This document shows positions 24,906 through 33,397 of a stretch of DNA of 64,000 nucleotides, piece by piece. This stretch comes from Xanthomonas floridensis. GTDB lineage: Bacteria > Pseudomonadota > Gammaproteobacteria > Xanthomonadales > Xanthomonadaceae. The stretch is from the NCBI RefSeq assembly GCF_001642575.1, contig NZ_LXNG01000002.1, positions 1 through 64,000 on the forward strand, read 5' to 3'. Each line of letters begins with the position of its first letter. Positions within the stretch are counted from its first letter, which is position 1. The notes under the pieces were generated by a model. It was not told the DNA's origin. It saw nothing but the letters and a program-made list of their open reading frames with translations, and did not search any database. The translations under genes and the position numbers were made by a program.

Positions 24906-25493
24906 GAGCTGCCCTCATCCGCCCTTCGGGCACCTTCTCCCGTGGACGGGAGAAGGACGGCCGTGCGTGTGGCGGCGGAGACTGCGGCGTGGCTGCATGC
25001 ACTCGTGGACTGGGCGAACGTTACGGCAGCTGCAGAGCTGCCCTCATCCGCCCTTTGAGCACCTTCTCCCGTGGACGGGAGAAGGACGGCCGTGCGTGTG
25101 GCGGCGGAGACTGCGGCGTGGCTGCATGCATTCGTGGACTGGGCGAAAGCTACGACCACTGCAGAGCTGCCCTCATCCGCCCTTTGGGCACCTTCTCCCG
25201 TGGACGGGAGAAGGACGGCCGTGCGTGTGGCGGCGGAGACTGCGGCGTGGCTGCATGCACTCGTGGACTGGGCGAACGTTACGGCAGCTGCAGAGCTGCC
25301 CTCATCCGCCCTTTGAGCACCTTCTCCCGTGGACGGGAGAAGGACGGCCGTGCGTGTGGCGGCGGAGACTGCGGCGTGGCTGCATGCACTCGTGGACTGG
25401 GCGAACGTTACGGCAGCTGCAGAGCTGCCCTCATCCGCCCTTTGGGTACCTTCTCCCGTGGACGGGACAAGGACGGCGGTCCGCGCGGCGGCC
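24906..25493. repeat. Tandem array of a 129-bp unit, four full copies plus a partial fifth
   Basis: Units begin with CCCTCATCCGCCC at 24912, 25041, 25170, 25299 and 25428, exactly 129 bp apart each time. The fifth diverges after its hairpin. Each unit contains the hairpin CCTTCTCCCGT-GG-ACGGGAGAAGG and a spacer with CTGCATGCACTCGTGGACTG. Copies differ by a few substitutions (TTCGGG, TTTGAG, TTTGGG). Because 129 is 43 codons, all frames stay open, giving false repetitive reading frames on both strands. It lies between mdcB and mdcH. Confidence 0.95.
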
Positions 25494-25512
25494 GGTGGGT
25501 GGCGATGGCGAC

Positions 25513-26670
25513 TCATGCGCGCTCCTGGCAGTACAGAAACCACGCGCAGGCCAACAGATCGGCGCTGCCGCCGGGGCTGAGCCGACGCCGGACAAAGCCA
25601 TGGCCGATGGCAGCGAGCTGATCGCGCCAGTTCGGCTGCATGGTGCCGCCGTCGGCCACAAAGCGGGCTGCCTGCGCCTTGGCATACGCCAGTCCGTCGG
25701 CACCACCGCGATGCAGCAGGTTGAGATCGTCGACCTGTGCCACCAACTGCATCAGGGTGTGCGCGAGCGCGGCCTCTTGCGTGGCGCCGGTGGCCAGCCG
25801 GGCACGCAAGGCCGGCAGCGCCACCTCGCGCAGCAGCGGGTAACCCATCGAGGCCTGCTCGCGCACCCCGCTGACGTTGTGCTGCGCACGCATGCGTTGG
25901 CCGTTGCTGCGCGGATCCAGCGGCGCGGCCAGCAAGGCCTCGCGCCAGACCTGCACGCCCTGGCAGACGGCATCGGCGACCGGCGGCCGGCGCTGTGCAA
26001 CGCGTAGGCGCGCCGACTGCGCGGTGAGCAGGCCGAGACTGAAGATGGCGCCACGGTGCGTGTTGATGCCACCCGTGGCACGCCGCATGGCGGCCTCGGC
26101 AGCGATGCCCAGATCGCGCAGGCGGGCGAAGGGCGCGTCGTCGATACCGGCCTGGGCGATGGCGACAAAATAGCCACGCAACGCAAACAGGCTGCGCAGG
26201 AAGGTGGATGCGTCCATGTCGGCGTGGCTGCCGCTATCGAACGGCGTGACCAGGCCCGGCTTGGGAGCACATGCGAGTTCGGCATGCAGCGCGCCAACCG
26301 CGAGCCGGCCCAGGCGATGTGCCAGCGGGCTGGTGTGAACCTGACCGGGGGACGAAGACGGCTGCTGCAATGCTGCGTGCGCTGCGTGATCGCACACCAC
26401 CGTGCGCAACGCGCGCGCCTGCACTGGCGACGCGTTGTCAGTGATCAGCACCGACGCTGCGGCAGGTTGCGCTGCGACGGGCTGATTTCGGTCATCGGCG
26501 GGTTCAAGCCCATGCCCGCTGCATGCGGCAACAAGCGTTGACGCCTTCGACGCTTCACGCATCGCGTGTTCTGCAAGATGCAGCGTCGGCAGCAGAGTGT
26601 TCGGCGGCGCAGCGCCACGCTGCACGGCTGTACCTTCGACGTAATGGCTGCGTTGCGCCTGCGTCTTCAT
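25513..26670 (-). CDS. mdcB: Triphosphoribosyl-dephospho-CoA synthase
   Basis: Makes 2'-(5''-triphosphoribosyl)-3'-dephospho-CoA, the precursor of the prosthetic group of the malonate decarboxylase ACP. CitG/MdcB motifs are present: [20 protein letters not shown] (134-153), [14 protein letters not shown], and [13 protein letters not shown]. From the ATG at 26670 the product is 385 residues. The conserved domain begins only near residue 115, leaving an unusually long, low-conservation N-terminal extension, so the true start may be downstream. That ATG overlaps the mdcG stop (ATGA), which supports it. Confidence 0.9.
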   Translation of the reverse strand: MKTQAQRSHYVEGTAVQRGAAPPNTLLPTLHLAEHAMREASKASTLVAACSGHGLEPADDRNQPVAAQPAAASVLITDNASPVQARALRTVVCDHAAHAALQQPSSSPGQVHTSPLAHRLGRLAVGALHAELACAPKPGLVTPFDSGSHADMDASTFLRSLFALRGYFVAIAQAGIDDAPFARLRDLGIAAEAAMRRATGGINTHRGAIFSLGLLTAQSARLRVAQRRPPVADAVCQGVQVWREALLAAPLDPRSNGQRMRAQHNVSGVREQASMGYPLLREVALPALRARLATGATQEAALAHTLMQLVAQVDDLNLLHRGGADGLAYAKAQAARFVADGGTMQPNWRDQLAAIGHGFVRRRLSPGGSADLLACAWFLYCQERA

Positions 26671-27308
26671 GCCGCGCTCCAGACCGGGAACAGGGCGGCC
26701 CGCGGCAGCAGGCGGCAGCCGTTGCTGGACTTCACCAACACCTGCTGCGCACTGCCAGCGTATTCGCGCCAGTTCACCGCCATGTCGTCGGGCAGCAACA
26801 GCTCGCCATCTGCGCGTTGTCCATGGCGCTGTTCCCAGCGCTGCAGCAGCGCGACCACGGCATGCGCCTGTTCGGGCGTTTCGACGGTCCACAGCACATC
26901 CAGATCCGAGTGCGCGTGTACATAGGCCAGGCCGGTCAATGCCTGCCAGGCGAAGCTGCCGAACACGCGCGGCTGCAAGGCAGTGGCCTGGCATTGCGTC
27001 AGCAGCGCCTGCAAGGCCGGTTGCGCGGTATCGGGGGCGTGTGCGAGCACGGCGTCCAGTGCGAGCGGCGCGGTGCAGCGCGCAATCTCTTCAACGCGCA
27101 CGCTCAGCGCCAGGCGGTGCTTGTCTTCCGCAGGCGGCAACGGCACACCCAGGCGCATGCTGCCCGGTGCCTCGCTGCCGTCGCGGCGCGCCACGACCGC
27201 CGGCAGGCCGGCAGCAAACCACCGCTGCAGCCGCGGCTGCGCACCGGGCGTGAGCGCCTGCCACTGCGCCGCAGGGCGCAACCACACCAGGGCGTGGCGG
27301 CCGGCCAT
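26667..27308 (-). CDS. mdcG: Phosphoribosyl-dephospho-CoA transferase (holo-ACP synthase)
   Basis: A 213-residue nucleotidyltransferase-fold enzyme that attaches the phosphoribosyl-dephospho-CoA group to MdcC. The signature [20 protein letters not shown] is followed by SDLDVLW, supplying the metal-binding DxD. The start at 27308 ([10 protein letters not shown]) lies 1 base after the mdcE stop, and the stop overlaps mdcB by ATGA, so the three genes are tightly coupled. An earlier ATG at 27503 would run antiparallel to the mdcE reading frame and gives no MdcG homology. Confidence 0.92.
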   Translation of the reverse strand: MAGRHALVWLRPAAQWQALTPGAQPRLQRWFAAGLPAVVARRDGSEAPGSMRLGVPLPPAEDKHRLALSVRVEEIARCTAPLALDAVLAHAPDTAQPALQALLTQCQATALQPRVFGSFAWQALTGLAYVHAHSDLDVLWTVETPEQAHAVVALLQRWEQRHGQRADGELLLPDDMAVNWREYAGSAQQVLVKSSNGCRLLPRAALFPVWSAA

Positions 27309-27309
27309 G

Positions 27310-28014
27310 TCAGGCCTGCCCCGCTGCCACGGCAGCAGCGACGTCGTGCGCCAGGGTGCGGCCACCGCGCTGCGCACCGCGCGCACGACGCTGGTCGCCA
27401 TCGGCAGGGGCAGCCAGCGCCTCCAGCAGCGCCTGCGCCAGATCGCCGTCCCACAGCGCGTCCACCGCGCCCATGCGCACGTAGTTCTCCACACCCGGCG
27501 CAAACACCGGCGAACTCTTGCTCAGCGCCTGCAAGGTCTCCACCGGCTGCTTGGTGACCCGCGCCATCGCACGCAGATCCATCACCCGGACCTGCGCGCT
27601 CGGCAAGGCATGGATGCGATCGGCCATCAGGCCGAAGGACAGGAATCCACCGCTGACGGCTTCGCCATAGACCAGCGTGACCAGCCGCGCACCGCGCTTG
27701 CGCGCAAGATCCAGCGCGCGCGCCAGATGCGCGAAATAGCCGTTGATGCCGAGCAGTTCGTCGCGACGCGCCAGCCGCTGCCCGGCGGTGTCGGCCAGCA
27801 TCACGATGGGGCGTTGCGGATGTGCGCGGGTGCTGGCCAGCACGCTGGCGGCCAGCGCCAGGGCATGGTCCACGCCCACTTCCAGCTTGTTGGCGGTGCC
27901 GATCACCGTCACCTCGCCTGCGGCGGTGGTGGCGCTGCCGGTAAGGACATCGTCGTTGCGGGCGATGGCGTGACCGAGCGGAAACAGCTGGTCGAGCAAC
28001 TGGCTCAGTTCCAT
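27310..28014 (-). CDS. mdcE: Malonate decarboxylase gamma subunit (malonyl-S-ACP decarboxylase)
   Basis: A 234-residue subunit that, with MdcD, decarboxylates malonyl-S-ACP to acetyl-S-ACP. The carboxyltransferase-like fold shows as [48 protein letters not shown] and an [20 protein letters not shown]-terminal part. The start ATG at 28014 is followed by [14 protein letters not shown]. The first 150 bases are duplicated immediately upstream (see 27862-28213), so this is the second of two potential starts and the only one leading into a complete subunit. Confidence 0.92.
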   Translation of the reverse strand: MELSQLLDQLFPLGHAIARNDDVLTGSATTAAGEVTVIGTANKLEVGVDHALALAASVLASTRAHPQRPIVMLADTAGQRLARRDELLGINGYFAHLARALDLARKRGARLVTLVYGEAVSGGFLSFGLMADRIHALPSAQVRVMDLRAMARVTKQPVETLQALSKSSPVFAPGVENYVRMGAVDALWDGDLAQALLEALAAPADGDQRRARGAQRGGRTLAHDVAAAVAAGQA

Positions 28015-28213
28015 GGCGTGCTCCGGTCTGCGGTGGCGGCATGGTCCACGCCCACTTCCAGCTTGTTGGCGGTGCCGATCACCGTCACCTCGCCTGCGGG
28101 GGTGGTGGCGCTGCCGATAAGGACATCGTCGTTGCGCGTGATGGCATGACCGAGCGGAAACAGCTGGTCGAGCAACTGGCTCAGTTCCATGGCGTGCTCC
28201 GGTCTGCGGTGGC
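27862..28213. repeat. Diverged tandem duplication (176-bp units) at the mdcD-mdcE junction
   Basis: Bases 27862-28037 and 28038-28213 are near-identical at a constant offset of 176. Both carry the mdcD stop / mdcE start overlap and the first 50 or so mdcE codons. At least five scattered substitutions distinguish them (for example GCGGCGG versus GCGGGGG and TTGCGGGCGA versus TTGCGCGTGA), so this is not an assembly echo of one segment. Confidence 0.93.
28005..28190 (-). pseudogene. mdcE: 61-codon partial mdcE copy between mdcD and mdcE
   Basis: The upstream duplicate starts with an ATG at 28190, overlapping the mdcD stop exactly as a normal mdcE would. It encodes [20 protein letters not shown] and onward for 50 or so residues. 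Because 176 is not a multiple of 3 it then ends [10 protein letters not shown] and stop, re-using the copied mdcD 3' end in frame. That stop overlaps the real mdcE ATG, so ribosomes could still be handed on. It is probably nonfunctional as an enzyme but might be translated as a relay. Confidence 0.8.
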
Positions 28214-29101
28214 GGCAAGGAAGGCGTCGGTGTCCAGCAGCGGCAGGCGCTGTGCATTGGCGATGCCCTGCCGCGTCCATATCTCCAGGCCGTCGCGGCA
28301 ATCGCCGTACGCGTCGATGCGCGCGGACAAGTGCTGATGCGCGCGCTCCAGCGCCTGCAAGGCGGCTTCGCCGTCCGGTTCGGACAGCGTGTCCAGCGTG
28401 CTGGCTGCAGCATCGGCGAAGGCCGCGATGCGATCTGCCACCAGGGTGCGCGCTTCGCCGAGTAGATAGCGGTGTTTGCCGCCAGTGACGCGCCACACCA
28501 GGGCACGGTCGCGCGCATCGAACTCCTCTACACCGCGCACGGTTTCGATCACATCCGGGCCGGACAGCGACAGCCGGCCCTCTTCGGACATGATCACCGC
28601 GCTGCAACAGCGCGCCACGATGCCCATGCCACCGAACGCGCCGTTGCCGCTGCCGATCAGCGCCAGCACCGGGATGCCCGCGGCGCGGGTGTCCAGGGTG
28701 GCGCGCATGACTTCGGAGATGGCGATCAGGCCGGCGTTGGCCTCATGCAGGCGTACGCCGCCGGTATCGAGCAGCAGCAGCACCGCGTCCGGGCGCGTGG
28801 CGCTTGCGCGTTCGAGCAGGCCGGTGAGCTTGGCGCCGTGCACTTCGCCGACACCGCCGCCCATGAAGGCGCCCTGCTGCGCGGCGATCAGCACGTTGCG
28901 GCCCCGCAGCGTGCCTTGCCCCACGATGACGCCATCATCGAAGGCGCCCGGTACGTCGAGCTGCGCCAGATGCGGGCTGACCAGGCGTCTACGCGGGCCG
29001 ACGAACTCGCCGAAGCTGCCGGCATCCAGCAACCCGTCGATGCGCTCGCGCGCGTCGGCTTCGTAATAGCTGCGGTCGGCCATGGGAACGGTGGTGCTCA
29101 T
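28181..29101 (-). CDS. mdcD: Malonate decarboxylase beta subunit
   Basis: A 306-residue carboxyltransferase-like subunit that works with MdcE. Visible segments: SYYEADARERIDGLLDAGSF, VIVGQGTLRGRNVLIAAQQGAFMGG, VLLLLDTGGVRLHEANAGL and ALIGSGNGAFGGMGI. The start at 29101 (MSTTVPMADRSYYEAD) is preceded by CCGGAGCC. The last codons (DRSTPWN) overlap the start of the partial mdcE copy, and the same overlap is repeated at the true mdcE start. Confidence 0.93.
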   Translation of the reverse strand: MSTTVPMADRSYYEADARERIDGLLDAGSFGEFVGPRRRLVSPHLAQLDVPGAFDDGVIVGQGTLRGRNVLIAAQQGAFMGGGVGEVHGAKLTGLLERASATRPDAVLLLLDTGGVRLHEANAGLIAISEVMRATLDTRAAGIPVLALIGSGNGAFGGMGIVARCCSAVIMSEEGRLSLSGPDVIETVRGVEEFDARDRALVWRVTGGKHRYLLGEARTLVADRIAAFADAAASTLDTLSEPDGEAALQALERAHQHLSARIDAYGDCRDGLEIWTRQGIANAQRLPLLDTDAFLAATADRSTPWN

Positions 29102-29122
29102 GTGCGGCTCCGGCTGACTTGT

Positions 29123-29190
29123 GTAGGAGCACACCCGGGCGCGACCGAGGCGTTAGCGGCCAAGCCCGTCGCACCCGGGTGCGCTCCTAC
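29123..29190. repeat. Intergenic inverted repeat (GTAGGAGCGCACCCGGG family) between mdcC and mdcD
   Basis: 23-bp arms at 29123-29145 and 29168-29190 (GTAGGAGCACACCCGGGCGC and its near-perfect complement) form a long imperfect hairpin within the mdcC-mdcD gap. A related arm occurs at 33167-33189 after the siderophore-interacting protein gene. This is a dispersed xanthomonad-type element inside an operon and may alter mRNA stability. Confidence 0.75.
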
Positions 29191-29222
29191 GGAGGTATCT
29201 GTCTCTGTGCAGTGCATGCGGC

Positions 29223-29540
29223 TCATGCGTCGGCTCCTTGCAGCACGTCGATGGCCTGGTCCAGGCGCAGGCTCACCACCGCCGGGGTGGCGCCGACATC
29301 GTTGATGCTGATGCGCACATCGCGCAGCGGGTGGCGTACGGCGAAGTCGTCCAGCACCGCTTGCCAGATCGTGCCGAAGCCACGCGCGGCGGTGAGGACC
29401 TGGATCTCCATCGCGCCATCCAGCGGTACGCGTTCGACCAGGACTTCCAGGTTGCCGGAGGCGACCACGCCCACCAGCGCATGTTCCAGACCGGTGCGCG
29501 CACCGTGCTGGCCGTCAAAGCGATATCGCAAGGTTTCCAT
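29223..29540 (-). CDS. mdcC: Malonate decarboxylase acyl carrier protein (delta)
   Basis: A 105-residue acyl carrier subunit bearing the 2'-(5''-phosphoribosyl)-3'-dephospho-CoA group on a serine, probably Ser28 in VGVVASGNLEVLVE. Other family segments are GAMEIQVLTAARGFGTIW and VRISINDVGATPAVVSLRLDQA. It starts 9 bases downstream of mdcA and precedes mdcD, the canonical mdc order. Confidence 0.93.
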   Translation of the reverse strand: METLRYRFDGQHGARTGLEHALVGVVASGNLEVLVERVPLDGAMEIQVLTAARGFGTIWQAVLDDFAVRHPLRDVRISINDVGATPAVVSLRLDQAIDVLQGADA

Positions 29541-29549
29541 GCTGAGCCC

Positions 29550-31196
29550 TTACCAATTGCGGAAACGTTTCGGCGGGTCGTACAGCCCACCGGACCAGCG
29601 CACCAGGTCCTTGACCGTGCGCGCGGCAAGCAGATCGCGCGTGGCATCGCGCGGGCGAATGCCCAGGTCGTCCGGGCGCTTGATCACGCCGCGGTCGCGC
29701 AGGTTTTCCACCATGCGTTTGTCGCGCGCCAAACCCACCGCGGTGTAACCGGACACGCCGCGGATCGCCTGCTCGCGTTCTTCCGGCGTGCGGCACAGCA
29801 ACAGGTTGGCGATGCCTTCTTCGGTGAGCACATGGCTGACGTCGTCGCCGTAGATCATCACCGGCGGCAGCGGCATGTTGGCGCGCTCGGCCAGTTCCCA
29901 GGCATCGAGCCTGTCGACGAAGGCCGGCGCCATGTGCTCGCGGAAGGTCTCCACCATCTGCACCACCAGCTTGCGCCCGCGCGGCATCTCGCCGGGCCGT
30001 GCGGCCTCGCGCCCGGCCTTGAGCCAGGCAGCGCTGGCATGCCGGCGGCCGCGTGCATCCGACCCCATATTGGGCGCGCCACCGAAGCCGGCAATGCGGT
30101 CGCGCGTGGCGGTCGAGCTATTGCCCTGCAGATCGATCTGCAGGGTGGACCCGATGAACATGTCGCAGGCATACAGGCCGGCCGTCTGCGACAGTGCGCG
30201 GTTGGAGCGCATGCTGCCGTCGGCACCGGCAAAAAACACATCCGGGCGTGCAGCGATATACGCCTCCATGCCCAGCTCGGAGCCGAACGAATGCACCGAT
30301 TCGACGAAGCCCGATTCGATCGCCGGAATCAGCGCCGGATGTGGATTGAGCGCCCAATTCCGGCAGATCTTGCCCTTCAACCCCAGCGATTCGGCATAGG
30401 TGGGCAGCAATAGTTCGATGGCGGCGGTATCGAAGCCGATGCCGTGGTTGAGGCGTTCCACGCCATACTCGGCATAGATGCCCTTGATGGCCATCATCGC
30501 CATCAGCACCTGGATCTCGGAGATCTGCGCCGGGTCGCGGGTGAACAGCGGTTCGATGTAATTGGGCTTGGGCGCCTGGGTGACGAAGTCCACCCAGTCG
30601 GCAGGGATATCCACGCGCGGCAAGGTGTCGAGGATTTCATTGACCTGCGCAATCACAATGCCGCCCTTGAACGCCGTGGCTTCCACAATCACCGGCGTGT
30701 CTTCGGTATTGGGGCCGGTATAGAGATTCCCGTGGCGATCGGCGGCCTGCGCGGTGACCAGCGCAATACGCGGCGTGAGGTCGATGAAGTAACGGCCGAA
30801 CAATTCCAGGTAGGTGTGGATGGCACCGATCTCGATGCGCCCTTCGCTCACCAATCCGGCCAGGCGCGCGGCCTGCGGGCCGGAGAACGAAAAATCCAGC
30901 CGCTTGGCGATGCCGCGTTCGAACACATCCAGATGCGCGGCCAGCGACAGCACCGACTGCACCATGTGCAGGTCGTGCACGCGGGCCGGGTCTACCTCGG
31001 TCAGGCAGCGCGCGAGAAAGTCGGCCTGCTTCTGGTTATTGCCCTCCAGGCACACCCGGTCGCCGGGTTCGATCACCGCCTCCAGCAGCGCCACCACGTC
31101 ATCGGCGGCCACCACCCGCCCCTGGGGCGCGAGCGCAGCGGCGCGCTGCAGGCGCTGGCGGCGGCTTTCGGCCTGGGTGTCCCACTGTCGACTCAT
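29550..31196 (-). CDS. mdcA: Malonate decarboxylase alpha subunit (acetyl-S-ACP:malonate ACP transferase)
   Basis: A 548-residue CoA-transferase-like subunit that exchanges acetyl for malonyl on the carrier protein. Typical stretches are GDRVCLEGNNQKQADFLA, IGAIHTYLELFGRYF, ALVTAQAADRHGNLYTGPNT and FGGAPNMGSDARGRRHA. The start at 31196 (MSRQWDTQAE) is chosen over the much longer open frame to 31577, which would run through the operator region. It is the first gene of a nine-gene minus-strand operon and is the likely site of regulation. Confidence 0.95.
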   Translation of the reverse strand: MSRQWDTQAESRRQRLQRAAALAPQGRVVAADDVVALLEAVIEPGDRVCLEGNNQKQADFLARCLTEVDPARVHDLHMVQSVLSLAAHLDVFERGIAKRLDFSFSGPQAARLAGLVSEGRIEIGAIHTYLELFGRYFIDLTPRIALVTAQAADRHGNLYTGPNTEDTPVIVEATAFKGGIVIAQVNEILDTLPRVDIPADWVDFVTQAPKPNYIEPLFTRDPAQISEIQVLMAMMAIKGIYAEYGVERLNHGIGFDTAAIELLLPTYAESLGLKGKICRNWALNPHPALIPAIESGFVESVHSFGSELGMEAYIAARPDVFFAGADGSMRSNRALSQTAGLYACDMFIGSTLQIDLQGNSSTATRDRIAGFGGAPNMGSDARGRRHASAAWLKAGREAARPGEMPRGRKLVVQMVETFREHMAPAFVDRLDAWELAERANMPLPPVMIYGDDVSHVLTEEGIANLLLCRTPEEREQAIRGVSGYTAVGLARDKRMVENLRDRGVIKRPDDLGIRPRDATRDLLAARTVKDLVRWSGGLYDPPKRFRNW

Positions 31197-31234
31197 CGCT
31201 CTTGCCTCACCGGGCCGAGCCCGTAATGTCATAG

Positions 31235-31251
31235 TAATTACATCGTAATTA
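31235..31251. promoter_or_regulatory. 17-bp palindrome upstream of mdcA, candidate GntR operator
   Basis: TAATTAC-ATC-GTAATTA: perfect 7-bp arms in an AT-rich island 39 bases before the mdcA start, in an otherwise GC-rich region. GT...AC-type half-sites suit FadR/FCD regulators such as the operon's own GntR protein. The pairing is inferred. Confidence 0.6.
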
Positions 31252-31348
31252 TGGAGATTGGCGCTGTCTAGCCGCGTTGCAGCATGGCGGCGCCGATGCC
31301 TGCAGCCGGTCAGCCAGGCGACAGGTGCGCGCTTGCGATGCCCACCGC

Positions 31349-31385
31349 TTCGATATATCGTTTCCACATGATTCGATATATCGAA
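31349..31385. promoter_or_regulatory. Two palindromic ATAT boxes, candidate PadR operator
   Basis: TTCGATATATCG (31349-31360) and the perfect palindrome TTCGATATATCGAA (31372-31385) are spaced 23 bp apart. The second touches the A of the padR start codon, so binding would directly block autoregulated transcription or translation. The boxes also lie within 190 bp of the divergent mdcA start. Confidence 0.75.
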
Positions 31386-31936
31386 TGACAATGCGTTCCC
31401 GCCGTCACGGCCCATCCGAGCTGGATGCGCTGGCCGACAGCGCGCCTGGGCGCAGCGGCGCGCCTGGGCGCAGCGGCGCGCGGCCGCTGGAGCACGGCGA
31501 TCTGCGCCTGTTGTTGCTGGCACTGATCGAACAACACCCACGCCACGGCTACGAGTTGATGCGGCAGATCGGCGCACTGTTCAAAGGCCTGTACGCGCCC
31601 AGTGCGGGTGCGATCTATCCGGCCCTGGCGCAACTGGAAGCCGACGGATGGGTGGATGCGGCCCTGCAGCAGGGCCGCAAGCGCTACCACCTCAGCCCTG
31701 CAGGCCGTCACTACGCCAGCGAGCACCGCGATGCGCTGGATGCCGCGCTGGCGCGTACCCAGCAACGTGCGCGCGCATTGATCAAGGCACAGACCCCTGC
31801 CCCGATCCGCGAGGCCATCCACCGTATCAAGCACAGCCTGTTCGCACGGCACGGGCAGTGGAGCGACGCCGAAACCATACGCATCGCCACCCTGCTCAAC
31901 GCCGCCGCCGATGCCATGGAGCGGGACGATGAGTAA
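31385..31936 (+). CDS. PadR-family regulator, YqjI-like
   Basis: A 183-residue PadR protein: winged HTH in residues of about 38-110 (LLLLALIEQHPRHGYELMRQ, LYAPSAGAIYPALAQLEADGWV), then a helical dimerisation tail. An extra N-terminal segment holds a duplicated APGRSG/GRSGA stretch. E. coli YqjI, a metal-responsive PadR-like repressor, has the same DHGELR...HGYEL core and controls the ferric-chelate reductase gene yqjH. Here a YqjH-like gene follows on the same strand about 400 bp downstream. The His/Cys-rich N-terminus of YqjI is not obvious here, so the signal sensed may differ. It is probably autoregulated through the palindromes overlapping its start. Confidence 0.85.
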   Translation: MTMRSRRHGPSELDALADSAPGRSGAPGRSGARPLEHGDLRLLLLALIEQHPRHGYELMRQIGALFKGLYAPSAGAIYPALAQLEADGWVDAALQQGRKRYHLSPAGRHYASEHRDALDAALARTQQRARALIKAQTPAPIREAIHRIKHSLFARHGQWSDAETIRIATLLNAAADAMERDDE

Positions 31937-32172
31937 GTGCATGTGTCTGCCGCTTATGGCTTTCCAGCTTGCGCTGGTCCGGGACGCGGTCGGCTGCTGC
32001 CGTGGTTCCCCTGGCATGGGATGCGCGCAGGACGCGCTTTGGTTTGCGGTGATTGCCGCAAGCGGTAGCGCAGCCAGCGACAACTCACCGGAGCGAAAGT
32101 ATCAAGCGACGGCGTTGCATCGTTCCAACCACATGAGGCTTCGCGCATAGCCTGGTCCGCCGCTGCGCGGCA

Positions 32173-32216
32173 CCTTCTCCCCTTTGAAGGCAGACAATGT
32201 CCCGAGGGGGAGAAGG
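32173..32216. repeat. Dispersed repeat CCTTCTCCCC / GGGGGAGAAGG in the padR-SIP gap
   Basis: Inverted arms at 32173-32182 and 32206-32216 enclose TTTGAAGG and GACAATGTCCCGA. It belongs to the same family as 11771-11835. The rest of the 31937-32335 gap shows no gene. Confidence 0.6.
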
Positions 32217-32335
32217 GTAGGCACAACATTGGCTGGCTGCTGCGCTGTTACGCCCTTGATTTCGATCTTCATCGTGTTTCATCACCCACTCCCCAACGCC
32301 GTATCGCGACACGGTATCCACAGGAATCGCACTTC

Positions 32336-33124
32336 ATGGCTGCACATACCAACACCCAGATCCGCCGCGACCCACGCCTGCGTACCGTGCAGGTGGTGCG
32401 CTGCGAGTCGGTCACGCCGCAGATGCGCCGCATCGTGTTTGGCGGCAGCGAACTGGCCGGTTTCCAGAGCGAGGCGGCGGACGATCACGTCAAACTGTTT
32501 TTCCCCAATGCCGACGGCGCCTTCGTGCTGCCGACGATGACGGCCGACGGCCCGCGCTATGACGAAGGCGCCCTCCCCTCGCCCGGCCGGGACTACACGC
32601 CGCGCCTGTTCGACCCGCAAACCGGCGAACTCAGCATCGACTTCGTGCTGCATGGCGACGGCGTGGCCTCCAGCTGGGCGGCACAGGCGCAACCGGGCGA
32701 TGCACTGTGCATCGGCGGCCCACGCGGCTCGTTTCTGGTGGCCGACGATTTCGATCATTACGTGCTGATCGGCGATGAAACCGCGTTACCGGCGATCGGC
32801 CGCTGGCTGGAAGCCATGCCGGCGGACATGCACGCCGACGTCTTCATCGAAGTGGCCGATGCCAGCGAGCGCCAGGAACTGCTCAGCGCTGCCGACGTGG
32901 ATGTGTACTGGCTGGAGCGCAACGGCTTCGACGCGGCCAGCAGCACACTGCTGGAAGACAGCCTGCGCGACTACGAGCCGCACGACGGCGACACGTTCTA
33001 CTGGATCGGTGCCGAATCCATGCGCGCCCGTGCCATGCGCAAGTTCATTGAAGAGCACATGGGCGTGGACAAGGAATGGGTGCGTGCGAAAGGGTATTGG
33101 AAGGCGAGCCCCGCAGCGGAGTAA
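32336..33124 (+). CDS. Siderophore-interacting protein, FAD-dependent ferric-chelate reductase (YqjH/ViuB-like)
   Basis: A 262-residue flavoprotein. The N-terminal FAD-binding domain shows RRIVFGGSELAGF, the flavin motif RDYTPRLFD and a GDALCIGGPRGSF loop. The C-terminal SIP domain has DHYVLIGDETALPAIGRWLE and a final FYWIGAESMRARAMRKFIEE motif. Such cytosolic enzymes release iron from imported ferric siderophores by reduction. Pairing with the upstream PadR regulator mirrors the E. coli yqjI-yqjH couple. Confidence 0.92.
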   Translation: MAAHTNTQIRRDPRLRTVQVVRCESVTPQMRRIVFGGSELAGFQSEAADDHVKLFFPNADGAFVLPTMTADGPRYDEGALPSPGRDYTPRLFDPQTGELSIDFVLHGDGVASSWAAQAQPGDALCIGGPRGSFLVADDFDHYVLIGDETALPAIGRWLEAMPADMHADVFIEVADASERQELLSAADVDVYWLERNGFDAASSTLLEDSLRDYEPHDGDTFYWIGAESMRARAMRKFIEEHMGVDKEWVRAKGYWKASPAAE

Positions 33125-33307
33125 TGGCTTGCGTGCGCACTGCCACTGATCGCGTGCCGCTCCTCGCGTAGGGGCGCACCTGGGCGCGACGGGCTTTGCC
33201 CAGACAGCCGCCCGCGTCGGCGAGTCTGCCGATAAAGCGTCCGCGGCCAGGGCCGCTCTTACGTAGCGACGGTCAGGAGTGACAGAGCGTTTTGCGCACG
33301 CAACAAC

Positions 33308-33333
33308 AAAAGCCCGCCAATCGGCGGGCTTTT
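33308..33333. terminator. Bidirectional terminator between SIP and yceI
   Basis: AAAAGCCCGCC-AATC-GGCGGGCTTTT: 11-bp stem flanked by A- and T-runs, between convergent genes. Confidence 0.9.
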
Positions 33334-33397
33334 GCATTGACGCATTGCATTGACACACCGGCGCGATCGCTCGCACCGGTGTGCCGGCAGCCGGCGC

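Noticed and set aside
24906..25493. CRISPR array
   Set aside because: Units are contiguous, 129 bp long and without variable spacers, and no cas gene is present.
24746..26007. Repetitive protein genes (43-residue repeats) in several frames over the 129-bp array
   Set aside because: A 129-bp period keeps all frames open automatically. The sequence is a hairpin-bearing intergenic repeat, not a coding repeat.
28020..28200. Assembly artefact explaining the mdc duplication
   Set aside because: The two copies differ at several positions, so a simple collapse or echo error is unlikely, although resequencing would settle it.
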